NCBI GenBank assembly: GCA_944407095.1
Contig: OX097180.1
Coordinates: 124,001 to 188,000, forward strand
Reading direction: 5' to 3'
From: Candidatus Enterousia intestinigallinarum
Lineage (GTDB): Bacteria > Pseudomonadota > Alphaproteobacteria > Rs-D84
Length of the DNA stretch: 64,000 bases
Shown here: positions 51,390 to 59,294 of the stretch, in pieces
Layout: each line of letters opens with the position of its first letter
How positions within the stretch are numbered: the first letter of the stretch is position 1
Position numbers and translations under genes: made by a program
Notes under the pieces: generated by a model
What the model was told of the DNA's origin: nothing
The model's input: the letters and a program-made list of their open reading frames with translations, nothing else
The model's database searches: none

Positions 51390-53090
51390 ATGAACTTCTT
51401 TATGAAAGATTTATCCAAAGATTTATTTAATCCGATATCCGGCGAAGATTTCGTCCAGATGTTCACCAAGGACTATGGAACCCAGGAAACTTTGCAGGGT
51501 TACGCAACCAAGGGCACCGTCAAAGATATTCGCGGTGATTTCGCGATTGTTGACGTTGGTCTGAAATCCGAAGGCCGCGTTCCGTTAAAGGAATTTGGCG
51601 CATCCGTACCAGCGGTTGGCGACATTATCGACGTTTTTGTCGAACGCTATGAATCCCGCGAAGGTACAGCCGTCCTGTCCTATACCAAGGCGCGTGCTGA
51701 AAAAGCGTGGAAAGAACTGGAAAAAACCGTTGCCGAAGGTATTGATCCCGAAGGTACAATTATCGATGTTGTTCGCGGTGGCTATACCGTTGACATCAAC
51801 GGTGTGTTTGCATTTATGCCGTCCAGCCAGGTTGATCACAAACCGGTTCGCGATCCGAAATCGCTGATTGGTTTGAAAGACAAATTCCGAGTATTGAAAA
51901 TGGACGCACTGCGCACAAACGCGATTGTTTCACGTCGCGCGATTCAGGCGGACACTATTGCGGCCGCACAACGCGAAGCGATGAAGAACATATCACTGGG
52001 TGCCGTTATCGAAGGTACGGTTAAAAACATCACTGATTACGGTGTGTTTGTCGACCTGGGCGGCATTGACGGACTGTTGCACGTGACGGATTTGTCGTGG
52101 AAACGCGTAAATCATCCGCGCGAACTGGTTCACGTCGGCCAGAAAATCAAGGTCAAGGTTATCCAATTCGATCCAGAATCCCACCGTATATCGCTGGGCG
52201 CGAAACAGTTGGAAGAAGACCCGTGGGAAAATGCGTCCCGTGCGTTCAACGTCGGCGACACAGTATCGGGCAAAGTATCATCTTTGACTGATTACGGTGC
52301 ATTTATCGACCTGGGTAATAATATCGAAGGTCTGGTTCATATGTCTGAACTGTCCTGGACAAACAAAAACATCCACCCCAGCAAAGTTTTGCAGGTGGGC
52401 CAGGATGTGAACGTTGTTGTTCTGGGTATCGACCAGGAAAAGCGTCGTATTTCGTTGGGCTATAAACAGCTGCAGCCGAATCCGTGGAAGCAGTTTGCCG
52501 AAACCCACAACGTTGGCGACGTTGTCACTGGTCCAATTAAAAACACGACTGAATTTGGTCTGTTTGTGGCATTGACACCGGAATTGGACGGTATGGTTCA
52601 CATTTCCGACCTGTCTTGGAATAAACTGGACGAAGAAGAACTGAAAAAGTTCGTTCGTGGCCAGGAAGTAACCGCCAAGATTCTGGACATCAATCCGGAA
52701 AAAGAACGTATCACCCTGGGCATCAAACAGTTGACCGAGGGCGCAGACAGCAACAATGCGTCTTTGAAAAAGGGCGCCGTTGTTTCCGGTACTGTATCCG
52801 AAGTTACACCTGATGAATTGATTTTGGCATTGCCGAACGATATCAAGGGCGTAATCCGTCGTACAGACCTGTCGCGTGAAAAGTCCGAACAGGACACCAG
52901 CAAGTTCAAAATTGGCGACACAGTCGAAGCATCTGTTGTTTCCGTTGACAACAACGTTGTCAAACTGTCTATCCGCGCACTGCAGGTGACGCTGGAAAAG
53001 CAGGCGGTCAAAGAATACGCCAACCAGGCCGACAGTGGCTCTGTTCTGGGCGACATTCTGGGTGCTGCGATTGAAAACAGCAAAAAATAA
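51390..53090 (+). CDS. rpsA: Small ribosomal subunit protein bS1
   Basis: 566 residues, six S1 OB-fold repeats, normal length (~560). bS1 binds mRNA on the 30S subunit. Repeats start at VKDIRGDFAIVDVGLKSEGRVP, VRGGYTVDINGVFAFMPSSQVD, VKNITDYGVFVDLGGIDGLLH, VSSLTDYGAFIDLGNNIEGLVH, IKNTTEFGLFVALTPELDGMVH and VSEVTPDELILALPNDIKGVI (first pieces only). As in E. coli, no Shine-Dalgarno sequence is seen; the ATG at 51390 is followed 4 codons later by another (MKDLSK), so the precise start is open. cmk, its usual upstream neighbour, is absent. Confidence 0.97.
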   Translation: MNFFMKDLSKDLFNPISGEDFVQMFTKDYGTQETLQGYATKGTVKDIRGDFAIVDVGLKSEGRVPLKEFGASVPAVGDIIDVFVERYESREGTAVLSYTKARAEKAWKELEKTVAEGIDPEGTIIDVVRGGYTVDINGVFAFMPSSQVDHKPVRDPKSLIGLKDKFRVLKMDALRTNAIVSRRAIQADTIAAAQREAMKNISLGAVIEGTVKNITDYGVFVDLGGIDGLLHVTDLSWKRVNHPRELVHVGQKIKVKVIQFDPESHRISLGAKQLEEDPWENASRAFNVGDTVSGKVSSLTDYGAFIDLGNNIEGLVHMSELSWTNKNIHPSKVLQVGQDVNVVVLGIDQEKRRISLGYKQLQPNPWKQFAETHNVGDVVTGPIKNTTEFGLFVALTPELDGMVHISDLSWNKLDEEELKKFVRGQEVTAKILDINPEKERITLGIKQLTEGADSNNASLKKGAVVSGTVSEVTPDELILALPNDIKGVIRRTDLSREKSEQDTSKFKIGDTVEASVVSVDNNVVKLSIRALQVTLEKQAVKEYANQADSGSVLGDILGAAIENSKK

Positions 53091-53113
53091 GACAAATATA
53101 TTTTGTTCTTGCA

Positions 53114-53147
53114 AACAGAATCCGACACTTGCCGGATTCTGTTTTTT
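53114..53147 (+). terminator. rpsA terminator
   Basis: AACAGAATCCG-ACACTTGC-CGGATTCTGTT plus TTTT. Confidence 0.85.
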
Positions 53148-53163
53148 ATGTTAAAATCTACAT

Positions 53164-53718
53164 ATGAAAAAAATGATTATTCTTATGGGTGGACAGGGCG
53201 TAGGCAAGGGCACATTTGCCCGTATGTTATGTGAACGCCACGATTACAAATACATTGAAACAGGAAAGATGTTACGCGACGCGGCCACAACCGACCGGGG
53301 CGTTGCGGACATTATGGCACGTGGCGAATTGTTGCCGTTTGAAATGTTGATAAAACTGGTGTCGCAAAACATCGACCCGGCGCGCGATTTATTACTGGAT
53401 GGATTCCCACGCACACTGGCCCAGGCACAATGGTTGGTTGAAAATTACGCAGATAAATTTGACATACACGTATTATATCTAAATGTGCCGGAATCAATAA
53501 TGATTCAGCGTATACAAAAACGAATCCGCGACGGTGGTGGACGCGCCGACGACGCTGACAATGCGGCAATACGCAACCGGTTGGATATTTTTTGGAACAC
53601 AACAATGCCGGCTATTGACTGGCTGCGCACCGCACCGGGAATCCGATTTTCGGACGTTGATGTCACCGGTCCGGTTGATGAAAACTTCAAAGATATACTA
53701 ACCGCATTGGAACAATAA
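53164..53718 (+). CDS. adk: Adenylate kinase family protein, short lid
   Basis: 184 residues, a short-lid form (E. coli Adk 214). P-loop MGGQGVGKGTFARML (usual GxPGxGKGT), IETGKMLRDAA, LLDGFPRTLAQAQWL with the conserved Arg, and an Arg-rich short lid RIQKRIRDGGGRADDADNAAIRNR (fragments). It equilibrates adenine nucleotides; other NMP substrates cannot be excluded. The tight gap of 16 nt after the rpsA terminator and the absence of a ribosome-binding site suggest a near-leaderless or coupled translation. It converges on corA. Confidence 0.87.
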   Translation: MKKMIILMGGQGVGKGTFARMLCERHDYKYIETGKMLRDAATTDRGVADIMARGELLPFEMLIKLVSQNIDPARDLLLDGFPRTLAQAQWLVENYADKFDIHVLYLNVPESIMIQRIQKRIRDGGGRADDADNAAIRNRLDIFWNTTMPAIDWLRTAPGIRFSDVDVTGPVDENFKDILTALEQ

Positions 53719-53720
53719 AA

Positions 53721-54605
53721 TTAAACTACGCGGCGGCGTATCAGGCTGAACATAGCAAAGCCAATCAGCAGCACCATTATCAGTACAAATATTGCTGTGG
53801 CGGTTTGCTCGTTTTCTGCAAACGGCAATTCCATATTCATACCATAGTACCCAACAATCACCGTCGGAACAACCAGTATAATATTCCACATAGTCAACCG
53901 ATTGATGTATGTGTTTGAATCCATATTGATGACACTTTCAAACGTTTCTTTGATGGACTTCAACATTTTACTGTACGAAGTGACAACTTCTATACCCTGG
54001 GATAATTCAATACGCGCATCTTCGGCCAGTTCTTTGGTTTCTTCGGTTTTTACAAATCCGCGCACCTTTTCCAATTTGTCCAGCACCGCAACATTTCCCT
54101 TCAGTCCCGCCATATACAAGGTATAACTATTTTCCACCTCTAACAAAGCCATCAATTCGTTTTTGCGTATGCGTTCTTGCAATACTTTTTTAGACGCCAA
54201 AACACGCTTATTTAATTCTTTTAAGAAACGCAAATAAGATTCAGCAATATAATAAATTATATTCAAAACAAATTCTTCGCGCGATGTTTTTTCGTCTTTT
54301 TTAATTTTGTCCAACAAATCGCAACGCTTGCGGCAAACGGTTATAACACGGTTTGCAGAATAAATTATAGACAACGGTTCAGTATGCCACAATGTGTCCG
54401 TTTCACGATTTATAATCGGGAATCGCACAATAATGACCTTATAGTCATCTTCAACCTCGAACCGTGGTTGTTCGTCTGGATCCAAAATATCTGAAATAGT
54501 ATCTTCGTCGATTTTGAATTCACTTTGCAGGCGTTCAAAATCATCGTGGTCGGGGTTGCCGACATTTATCCAAGAAAACGTTTTTAATTTTTCCGTTACA
54601 AACAT
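53721..54605 (-). CDS. corA: CorA-like Mg2+ transporter
   Basis: 294 residues from the ATG at 54605, whose AAGGAGGCGT ribosome-binding site is the strongest in the region; a 16-codon longer reading is discarded. A large cytoplasmic N-terminal domain (RFEVEDDYKVIIVRFPII, VITVCRKRCDLLDKI) with a long stalk helix is followed by two C-terminal transmembrane helices. The signature GMN loop reads YYGMNMELPFAEN (between the two helices), so pore-family identity is good. Mg2+, Co2+ or Ni2+ selectivity cannot be inferred. Monocistronic. Confidence 0.93.
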   Translation of the reverse strand: MFVTEKLKTFSWINVGNPDHDDFERLQSEFKIDEDTISDILDPDEQPRFEVEDDYKVIIVRFPIINRETDTLWHTEPLSIIYSANRVITVCRKRCDLLDKIKKDEKTSREEFVLNIIYYIAESYLRFLKELNKRVLASKKVLQERIRKNELMALLEVENSYTLYMAGLKGNVAVLDKLEKVRGFVKTEETKELAEDARIELSQGIEVVTSYSKMLKSIKETFESVINMDSNTYINRLTMWNIILVVPTVIVGYYGMNMELPFAENEQTATAIFVLIMVLLIGFAMFSLIRRRVV

Positions 54606-54735
54606 ATGACGCCTCCTTGTTGTTGCCGGGTGGTATTGTAAAATATAAACCACAAAAAATCAAACCTTATCCAGGAATAAATACAAATATATTGTATCAT
54701 CAATTTATGATAATATTATAACAAAGGATTCAAAA

Positions 54736-55164
54736 ATGGCATTACAGACAACTTCGTTCAAAATTGCACGCTATATATTGCTGGCATTGGTTTTGGTGCT
54801 GTGCATTGGGATAATAACGTGGACACTTATTGCACGCAATCGCGCAGACCAGTCAACATCTGGCACCGTTGAAAATGTTATACGCATAACAAACACCGAC
54901 CCGTGCGTGCAAAGCGTAAATAACGCTGTTTCACAAATGTGGGCATATAATGCCGCCAGCATTCCCCAGAAATACCGTGATATGGTGACACAATACGTAA
55001 ATGAAAAAATTACAACACGTATAAACGGTTCCTGTAATGATGTAAGATTTGTATGCCGTCCGGGGCAAATTCGGCGCGACTGTGATCCGTGTGCACTGGG
55101 GTCGGCACGTCAGTTTGCAATAGAACAACAAATATCCGATATGATTGCCGAACAGTGCAAATAA
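54736..55164 (+). CDS. Single-pass membrane protein with Cys-rich end
   Basis: 142 residues. One N-terminal helix (YILLALVLVLCIGIITWTLIA, about 14-34), then a probable periplasmic domain with a Cys cluster near the end (CNDVRFVCRPGQIRRDCDPCALG and CK). Not recognised. AAAGGATTCAAAA precedes the ATG, and a TTGTAT-16-TATTAT promoter-like site at 54693-54720 overlaps the inverted repeat TATCAT/ATGATA. It ends 20 nt before the att-like repeat region. Confidence 0.7.
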   Translation: MALQTTSFKIARYILLALVLVLCIGIITWTLIARNRADQSTSGTVENVIRITNTDPCVQSVNNAVSQMWAYNAASIPQKYRDMVTQYVNEKITTRINGSCNDVRFVCRPGQIRRDCDPCALGSARQFAIEQQISDMIAEQCK

Positions 55165-55182
55165 ATCCGTTTTATACATAAA

Positions 55183-55278
55183 AATAATGCAAGGCCGATT
55201 ACCGTTATACCCACTGTAAATAAAAACAAAACCGCATCAGCGGTTTTATTTTTATTTATGGTCGGGGCGACAGGAATC
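55183..55278. repeat. Direct repeat copy 1 (tRNA-Pro 3' end remnant)
   Basis: 96 bp that match 55391-55486 with a single difference (A at 55201, G at 55409). The right end (55259-55278) equals the last 20 nt of tRNA-Pro plus CCA (minus strand), and it includes the tRNA terminator hairpin. Offset between copies is 208 bp. Confidence 0.9.
55221..55258. terminator. Terminator in repeat copy 1
   Basis: AAAACCGC-ATCA-GCGGTTTT hairpin with A/T tracts; identical copy at 55429-55466 ends tRNA-Pro. Confidence 0.8.
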
Positions 55279-55285
55279 CCGCGCG

Positions 55286-55311
55286 CACAACGATATATAA
55301 ATATCGTTGTG
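55286..55311. repeat. Perfect palindrome between the direct repeats
   Basis: CACAACGATAT-ATAA-ATATCGTTGTG, an 11-bp stem. It lies in the 112-bp unique segment 55279-55390. Confidence 0.7.
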
Positions 55312-55390
55312 GCTGTGGGGCATTCGTGACGTTTCGCACGGCGCACTGCTTGTGCTCAACTACTCATTGTCGAACCACTGCATTATTTTC

Positions 55391-55486
55391 AATAATGCAA
55401 GGCCGATTGCCGTTATACCCACTGTAAATAAAAACAAAACCGCATCAGCGGTTTTATTTTTATTTATGGTCGGGGCGACAGGAATC
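55391..55486. repeat. Direct repeat copy 2, including the tRNA-Pro 3' end
   Basis: Second copy of the 96-bp repeat; its right end is the 3' portion of the functional tRNA-Pro gene. This arrangement is typical of attachment-site duplication by an integrase, or of a local tandem duplication. Confidence 0.9.
55429..55466 (-). terminator. tRNA-Pro terminator
   Basis: AAAACCGC-ATCA-GCGGTTTT hairpin followed on the minus strand by a T-rich stretch. Confidence 0.8.
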
Positions 55487-55543
55487 GAACCTGCGACCCC
55501 TTGCACCCCATGCAAGTACTCTACCAGGCTGAGCTACGCCCCG
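55467..55543 (-). tRNA. tRNA-Pro (anticodon GGG)
   Basis: Minus-strand cloverleaf: acceptor CGGGGCG/CGCCCCG, discriminator A and encoded CCA, anticodon stem CTTGC/GCAAG with loop ATGGGGT giving anticodon GGG (reads CCC, CCU), T-arm GCAGG-TTCGATT-CCTGT. The 3' 20 nt are duplicated 208 bp away at 55259-55278. Confidence 0.95.
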
Positions 55544-55662
55544 ACGTACGCATATTTATACAATTCTATTCACGCAAAAGCAAGAATATATTTTATGCTT
55601 GCACGAATCGGAAAAATGTTACTAGTATTCGCATATCAATAAACATAACCAGGGAGTCATTC

Positions 55663-56040
55663 GTGATAGTAGGTATTGGAATTGATTTGGTCGAATGCGG
55701 CAGATTTCTGGATTGGTCCGCGTTCAAAAAACAACGCATATTTACAAAAAAAGAACTGGAATATGCCGACGCCGACAATGCAAATGCCGAAAAACATCTG
55801 GCAAATTTCTGGGCCGCACGCGAAGCGTGTCTAAAGGCACTGGGGATTGGATTTGGCGACGACATTGGTTTTTCCGATGTATCCGTAACACATAATGACG
55901 CGGGACGTCCGGAACTGATGCTGGCCGGCGGTGCCAAGGCAGCGTTAAAGGAACTGGCTGGTGGTGATGCAGTTGTCCACCTGTCAATAACCGACCAGGA
56001 CGATTATTCCGCCGCAATCGTTGTAATTGAAAAATTATAA
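55663..56040 (+). CDS. acpS: Holo-[acyl-carrier-protein] synthase AcpS
   Basis: 125 residues starting with GTG at 55663 (AGGGAG 8 nt upstream). It transfers phosphopantetheine from CoA to ACP for fatty-acid synthesis. Seen are GIGIDLVECGRF (catalytic Asp), RIFTKKELEYA, LANFWAAREACLKALGIG with the metal-binding Glu, and HLSITDQDDYSAAIVVIE. The family motif WAxKEAxxKAxG reads WAAREACLKALG. A shared terminator follows. Confidence 0.93.
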   Translation: MIVGIGIDLVECGRFLDWSAFKKQRIFTKKELEYADADNANAEKHLANFWAAREACLKALGIGFGDDIGFSDVSVTHNDAGRPELMLAGGAKAALKELAGGDAVVHLSITDQDDYSAAIVVIEKL

Positions 56041-56072
56041 AAACGAAACCGCCAATATGGCGGTTTTGTTTT
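56041..56072. terminator. Bidirectional terminator acpS/Cys-rich gene
   Basis: AAACCGCCA-ATA-TGGCGGTTTTG hairpin. Confidence 0.8.
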
Positions 56073-56550
56073 AATTGCTATAATAACAATCTGCTGTGTA
56101 CGTGTATGTTCCACTTGTGTCAGTTCCAGTTGTTCCGGACGGCAAATAACACGACGTAATCTCGGTTGAACCAGCCATAGACACCCCACTGTTTGGGCAC
56201 CGTGTACAACCAGAAGTGCCCGTTGTTGAACTGCCATAATATCCGGCGGCACATCTGAATTGAATTGACGATGCACACCTTGTTAAAGTTGCACAATATT
56301 TATATGTACGCCGTTCATAACCTGTTGCATATGCAGTCCAATTTGTGGATCGACAATTGAGTGATGTACATTGTGTACCACCACCAGCCATAACACAGGT
56401 TCCACCGGGGCAATCCGTGTCCACCGAGCACGCCAGTCCATCGGAAAGGCCGCCATCACAAATTCCACGTATACCAGCAACAGCAAACGTCGTACTCGAT
56501 ATAAATATGGGTATCGCAATAATTATAGTGGGTAAAATAAAATATTTCAT
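56071..56550 (-). CDS. Cys-rich secreted protein with structured leader
   Basis: 159 residues. Signal peptide (MKYFILPTIIIAIPIFISSTTFA). The mature part has ~16 Cys with repeating DTDCPGGTCV, CTSLNCRSTNW, CATLTRCASSIQFRC and GYYGSSTTGTSGCTRCPNSGVS. The CAAGYYGSS..CTRCP motif is shared with the 1390-residue protein, so these belong to one wider family of disulfide-rich surface proteins. Function unknown. Its 5' leader (56551-56791) is structurally similar to that of the gene at 7-693. Confidence 0.78.
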   Translation of the reverse strand: MKYFILPTIIIAIPIFISSTTFAVAGIRGICDGGLSDGLACSVDTDCPGGTCVMAGGGTQCTSLNCRSTNWTAYATGYERRTYKYCATLTRCASSIQFRCAAGYYGSSTTGTSGCTRCPNSGVSMAGSTEITSCYLPSGTTGTDTSGTYTYTADCYYSN

Positions 56551-56791
56551 AATTCAATCTCCTGATTTTTGTTGAAACAAAAAACCACCAGTTTTACTTG
56601 GTGGTCAGGAGGTTGACTACAATCATAGGAATTGTGCCGCGTATTTGATATTCCGCGACCCTCCTGACCCGAAAATCAGGAGTTTGTTTTTCGTCGTAAT
56701 ACTAAAACGGGCGCATTTTTGCGCGCCACAGGTTTATATTCCGACGCCTATGCACGGGTAGTCACACCCCATTGACGGAACACCCGTCAAC
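56551..56791 (-). promoter_or_regulatory. Structured 5' leader with attenuator-like terminator (copy 2)
   Basis: A ~240 nt minus-strand leader with the same order as copy 1. It has a 5' hairpin TTGACGG/CCGTCAA (56773-56791), a GGCGC/GCGCC hairpin (56709-56726), and segment 56660-56668 (CCTCCTGAC on plus) that pairs either with 56676-56682 (TCAGGAG) or with 56604-56612 (GTCAGGAGG). The inner hairpin (CCGC/GCGG, 56637-56656 region) sits inside the long-range pairing. An intrinsic terminator (56581-56606) follows, and the ribosome-binding site TCAGGAGA (56559-56566) is itself complementary to the CTCCTGA segment. Confidence 0.65.
56581..56606 (-). terminator. Leader-internal terminator before the Cys-rich gene
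   Basis: Minus-strand ACCACC/GGTGGT hairpin followed by TTTTTTG. It ends ~30 nt before the ATG. Confidence 0.75.
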
Positions 56792-56798
56792 GTTTTAT

Positions 56799-56827
56799 AT
56801 GTTATCGCATAGTATTTGAATATTCAA
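56799..56827 (-). promoter_or_regulatory. Promoter of the Cys-rich gene leader (copy 2)
   Basis: Minus strand -35 TTGAAT (56822-56827), 17-nt spacer, -10 TAACAT (56799-56804). It directly follows the terminator of the 795-residue protein gene. Confidence 0.55.
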
Positions 56828-56831
56828 GGCA

Positions 56832-56865
56832 AAATAAAAAACCGCATTTCGCGGTTTTTATTTTT
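56832..56865 (-). terminator. Terminator of the 795-residue protein gene
   Basis: AAAACCGC-GAAAT-GCGGTTTT hairpin with T-tract on the minus strand. Confidence 0.85.
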
Positions 56866-56866
56866 C

Positions 56867-59254
56867 TTACAGCAACGGCGGGAAACAATCGCCACCGGCT
56901 TCTGGGCAACAGTTGAATCCCATATCACCCATATCTGTATAAACTTCACCAGTACAGCACCCGTTCACGTCCGGCGCCGTACCGTCCGGACAGGTCGGCA
57001 AATCTTCAACCGTGTCCGACCACACCACGGACGTTACAGATTGCGGAACATATCCGTCATCGGACGCCACTGATGCCTGGGATGAATTTAATCCAGATTG
57101 ATTTTCCACCGGCGCGCTGACAATCGACGGACCGACTGTATCAACGGCCTGCATATTATTTTGACGCAATGTTTCAGTATCGTAATTTTCATCTGCGACA
57201 AACATATTTTCATTTTGTGAAACATTATATGCAGGTTTGCTGGCCAAAATTTCTTCTTCAGTTGGAATTTCCGGCTTTGGTTCAGTGCTTGAAACTGGTG
57301 TGGTTACGGCAACAGATTCAACAACCACATCAGCTGCTGGCACTTGTTCAGCAAGCGTTTCCGGTGTATCAACAGGTTCCGGTTCTGGTTCTGTCACGTG
57401 TTCAGGTTCCGGAATCTCCACGGGGGCCGGTTCTTCCGCAACAGGTTCTGGTTCAGGTTCTTCCACAGGAACGGGCACTGTTATTTGCGTTTCAACAGTT
57501 TCAACTGCGGCCGGCGTTTCCAATTCCGGTATAAACGGACTGTCCGCATCAGTTAAATCATCTGCCTGTGCGGTTTCCGTTGTGGTTGGCACTGTTGCGG
57601 TTAAATCAGGTGCATTTTCACTGGTGTTCTTTTGATACAACCACAATGTAAATATAGACAACCCAATCAACAACACCAACATTATATAATAAACTAATGT
57701 AGGTTTACGCGGTGCTGGATTACTTGGCGCCACATTACCAGTAATCGGCGACACAGGACGCGACGCGGACGCAGCGGCCGCAACAGTTGACGCCGGCGGG
57801 ACAGGGCGCCCCCCCGCATCTACCGCTGGCGACGCCGTGGCGGGCGCCTGGGGTTCTGGATTTTGTGCCGCTGGCAGTGGTTCAGATTCTGCATCTGGTA
57901 CAACTGGCGAAATATTCGGCACCAGTTCAGAATCTAATTGTTGGGCAGAATTATCCGCGGCCGTCGGCATATTTACGGACGTAATTGTATCCAAAACCGG
58001 TGTTGTTGCTTTTTCATCTGATACACGCGGTGCTTCTTCACCAGTTACTGGTCTGACATTTATTGGCGCGTTGTCCGCACGCTTATCAGACGGTGGTGTG
58101 AACGACAACGGTTTGTCATCAATAATATTTTCATACACTTCCGGATTGTCGGCAACCGGACTTGTTTCATCAGACACCGGACTGGAAACCCCAAACTCAA
58201 TCGGCTTAAACGCGATTTCTTCGTCCAATATTTCCGGGTCTTTATCAAACAGTGGTTTTACCGCATCATTATTTGTTTCATCGGCCATTATTTCCGCCTT
58301 TGGTTCTTCATTTATATTTTCTGTAAATTCCACGCGTTCTTCTTCATCAACAGGCATACGTGCAACCGCATCATCAGACGCCACGGCCGCAACACTGGTA
58401 TGTGCAGGTGCACCAACCGCAGTTGATTCAACAGGCGCAGAATCAACAGCCACGGATTCTTTGTCATCCGTATCAAAATCCACATCCGTATCATAAGACA
58501 CATTGTATGTTGTTGTAACCGATGGAATAGCATCGTGTGCCTGTGGGACATCGACATCACGCACAACAGCAACCGGTGCACGCGCCAAAATTTCACGCGC
58601 AATTTGTGCATCTTCATCCGCAACAATCAGGCGCCGCTGTGCATTATCCAGACGTTTTTTTGCACGACGCAGTTTTTCATTTGTTGCATCAATTTGTGCA
58701 TCAGTACGCAATATTTTAGACGCCGACTTTTTTGTCGGTTCACGTCCGACCTGTTTTTTCTGTTGCGACAACTTGGCCCGCAACTGGCGTAATTTCGTTT
58801 GCAGTTCGGCAATACTTTCACGTGTTCTGACGATTGTTTCGCGTGCAGTTTCGGCATTTGCGTCTGCAACGGCCAAACGTTCCGTCGCTGCGCGCCGGAC
58901 GGAATCTTCACGAAAAGCAGTCAGTGCCGTCAGCGCCGCCGTCAAATCATCGCCATTTTCATATGCGTTGATTAAATTGTCGTATTCGGCCAAGCCGCTG
59001 TATTCAATATCTAACTTTTGATATTTATTATTTTTCTTTGGGCGCACAGTTTCCAAATCAACATTATAATCATTGGCCAAAATGTCATCCCATTTGCGAT
59101 CACCAACCGGATTTATCACCAAAAGAGCATTTGGCTTGCGATCGTCCAGCGTGCTGTCCAAAACAAACACCAACTTATCATCGGCATCATAATACGCACG
59201 CAACACGTTTCCGGCGATATTGTATTCCCTGAACGTCAAAACAGATTTATCCAT
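56867..59254 (-). CDS. Coiled-coil, Pro/Glu-rich single-pass membrane protein
   Basis: 795 residues. The N-terminal ~110 residues form a domain (VLTFREYNIAGNVLRAYYDADDK, INPVGDRKWDDIL in parts), followed by a long coiled coil (~115-235, TETARETIVRTRESIAELQTKLRQLRAK in parts), a long acidic/Ala/Val-rich linker, one transmembrane helix (about 535-558, YYIMLVLLIGLSIFTLWLY) and a ~240-residue periplasmic part with Pro/Glu/Val repeats (PEPEPVAEEPAP) ending in a compact Cys-rich knot (CPDGTAPDVNGCC, NCCPEAGGDCFPP). Cytoplasmic coiled coil joined to a periplasmic spanning linker recalls TonB/TolA-type reach. Monocistronic. GAGAGGG precedes the ATG. Confidence 0.75.
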   Translation of the reverse strand: MDKSVLTFREYNIAGNVLRAYYDADDKLVFVLDSTLDDRKPNALLVINPVGDRKWDDILANDYNVDLETVRPKKNNKYQKLDIEYSGLAEYDNLINAYENGDDLTAALTALTAFREDSVRRAATERLAVADANAETARETIVRTRESIAELQTKLRQLRAKLSQQKKQVGREPTKKSASKILRTDAQIDATNEKLRRAKKRLDNAQRRLIVADEDAQIAREILARAPVAVVRDVDVPQAHDAIPSVTTTYNVSYDTDVDFDTDDKESVAVDSAPVESTAVGAPAHTSVAAVASDDAVARMPVDEEERVEFTENINEEPKAEIMADETNNDAVKPLFDKDPEILDEEIAFKPIEFGVSSPVSDETSPVADNPEVYENIIDDKPLSFTPPSDKRADNAPINVRPVTGEEAPRVSDEKATTPVLDTITSVNMPTAADNSAQQLDSELVPNISPVVPDAESEPLPAAQNPEPQAPATASPAVDAGGRPVPPASTVAAAASASRPVSPITGNVAPSNPAPRKPTLVYYIMLVLLIGLSIFTLWLYQKNTSENAPDLTATVPTTTETAQADDLTDADSPFIPELETPAAVETVETQITVPVPVEEPEPEPVAEEPAPVEIPEPEHVTEPEPEPVDTPETLAEQVPAADVVVESVAVTTPVSSTEPKPEIPTEEEILASKPAYNVSQNENMFVADENYDTETLRQNNMQAVDTVGPSIVSAPVENQSGLNSSQASVASDDGYVPQSVTSVVWSDTVEDLPTCPDGTAPDVNGCCTGEVYTDMGDMGFNCCPEAGGDCFPPLL

Positions 59255-59294
59255 TTTTCCCTCTCACTTTACTCGCGTCCAACGATAGTGCGCG

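Noticed and set aside
52278-53114. 278-codon minus-strand frame opposite rpsA
   Set aside because: Mirror of the S1-repeat coding sequence, with the repeated Val/Asn/Phe pattern expected from antisense S1 repeats; no promoter or ribosome-binding site.
55259-55311. A second tRNA-Pro pseudogene
   Set aside because: Only the 3' T-arm half and CCA are present; the remaining sequence has no D-arm or anticodon arm and instead forms an unrelated palindrome.
55307-55642. Plus-strand frame containing GATGIEPATPCTPC
   Set aside because: This is the familiar spurious protein read through the antisense of a tRNA gene (tRNA-Pro); a similar one with RAKGIEPSSSAWE spans tRNA-Gly at 11535-11795.
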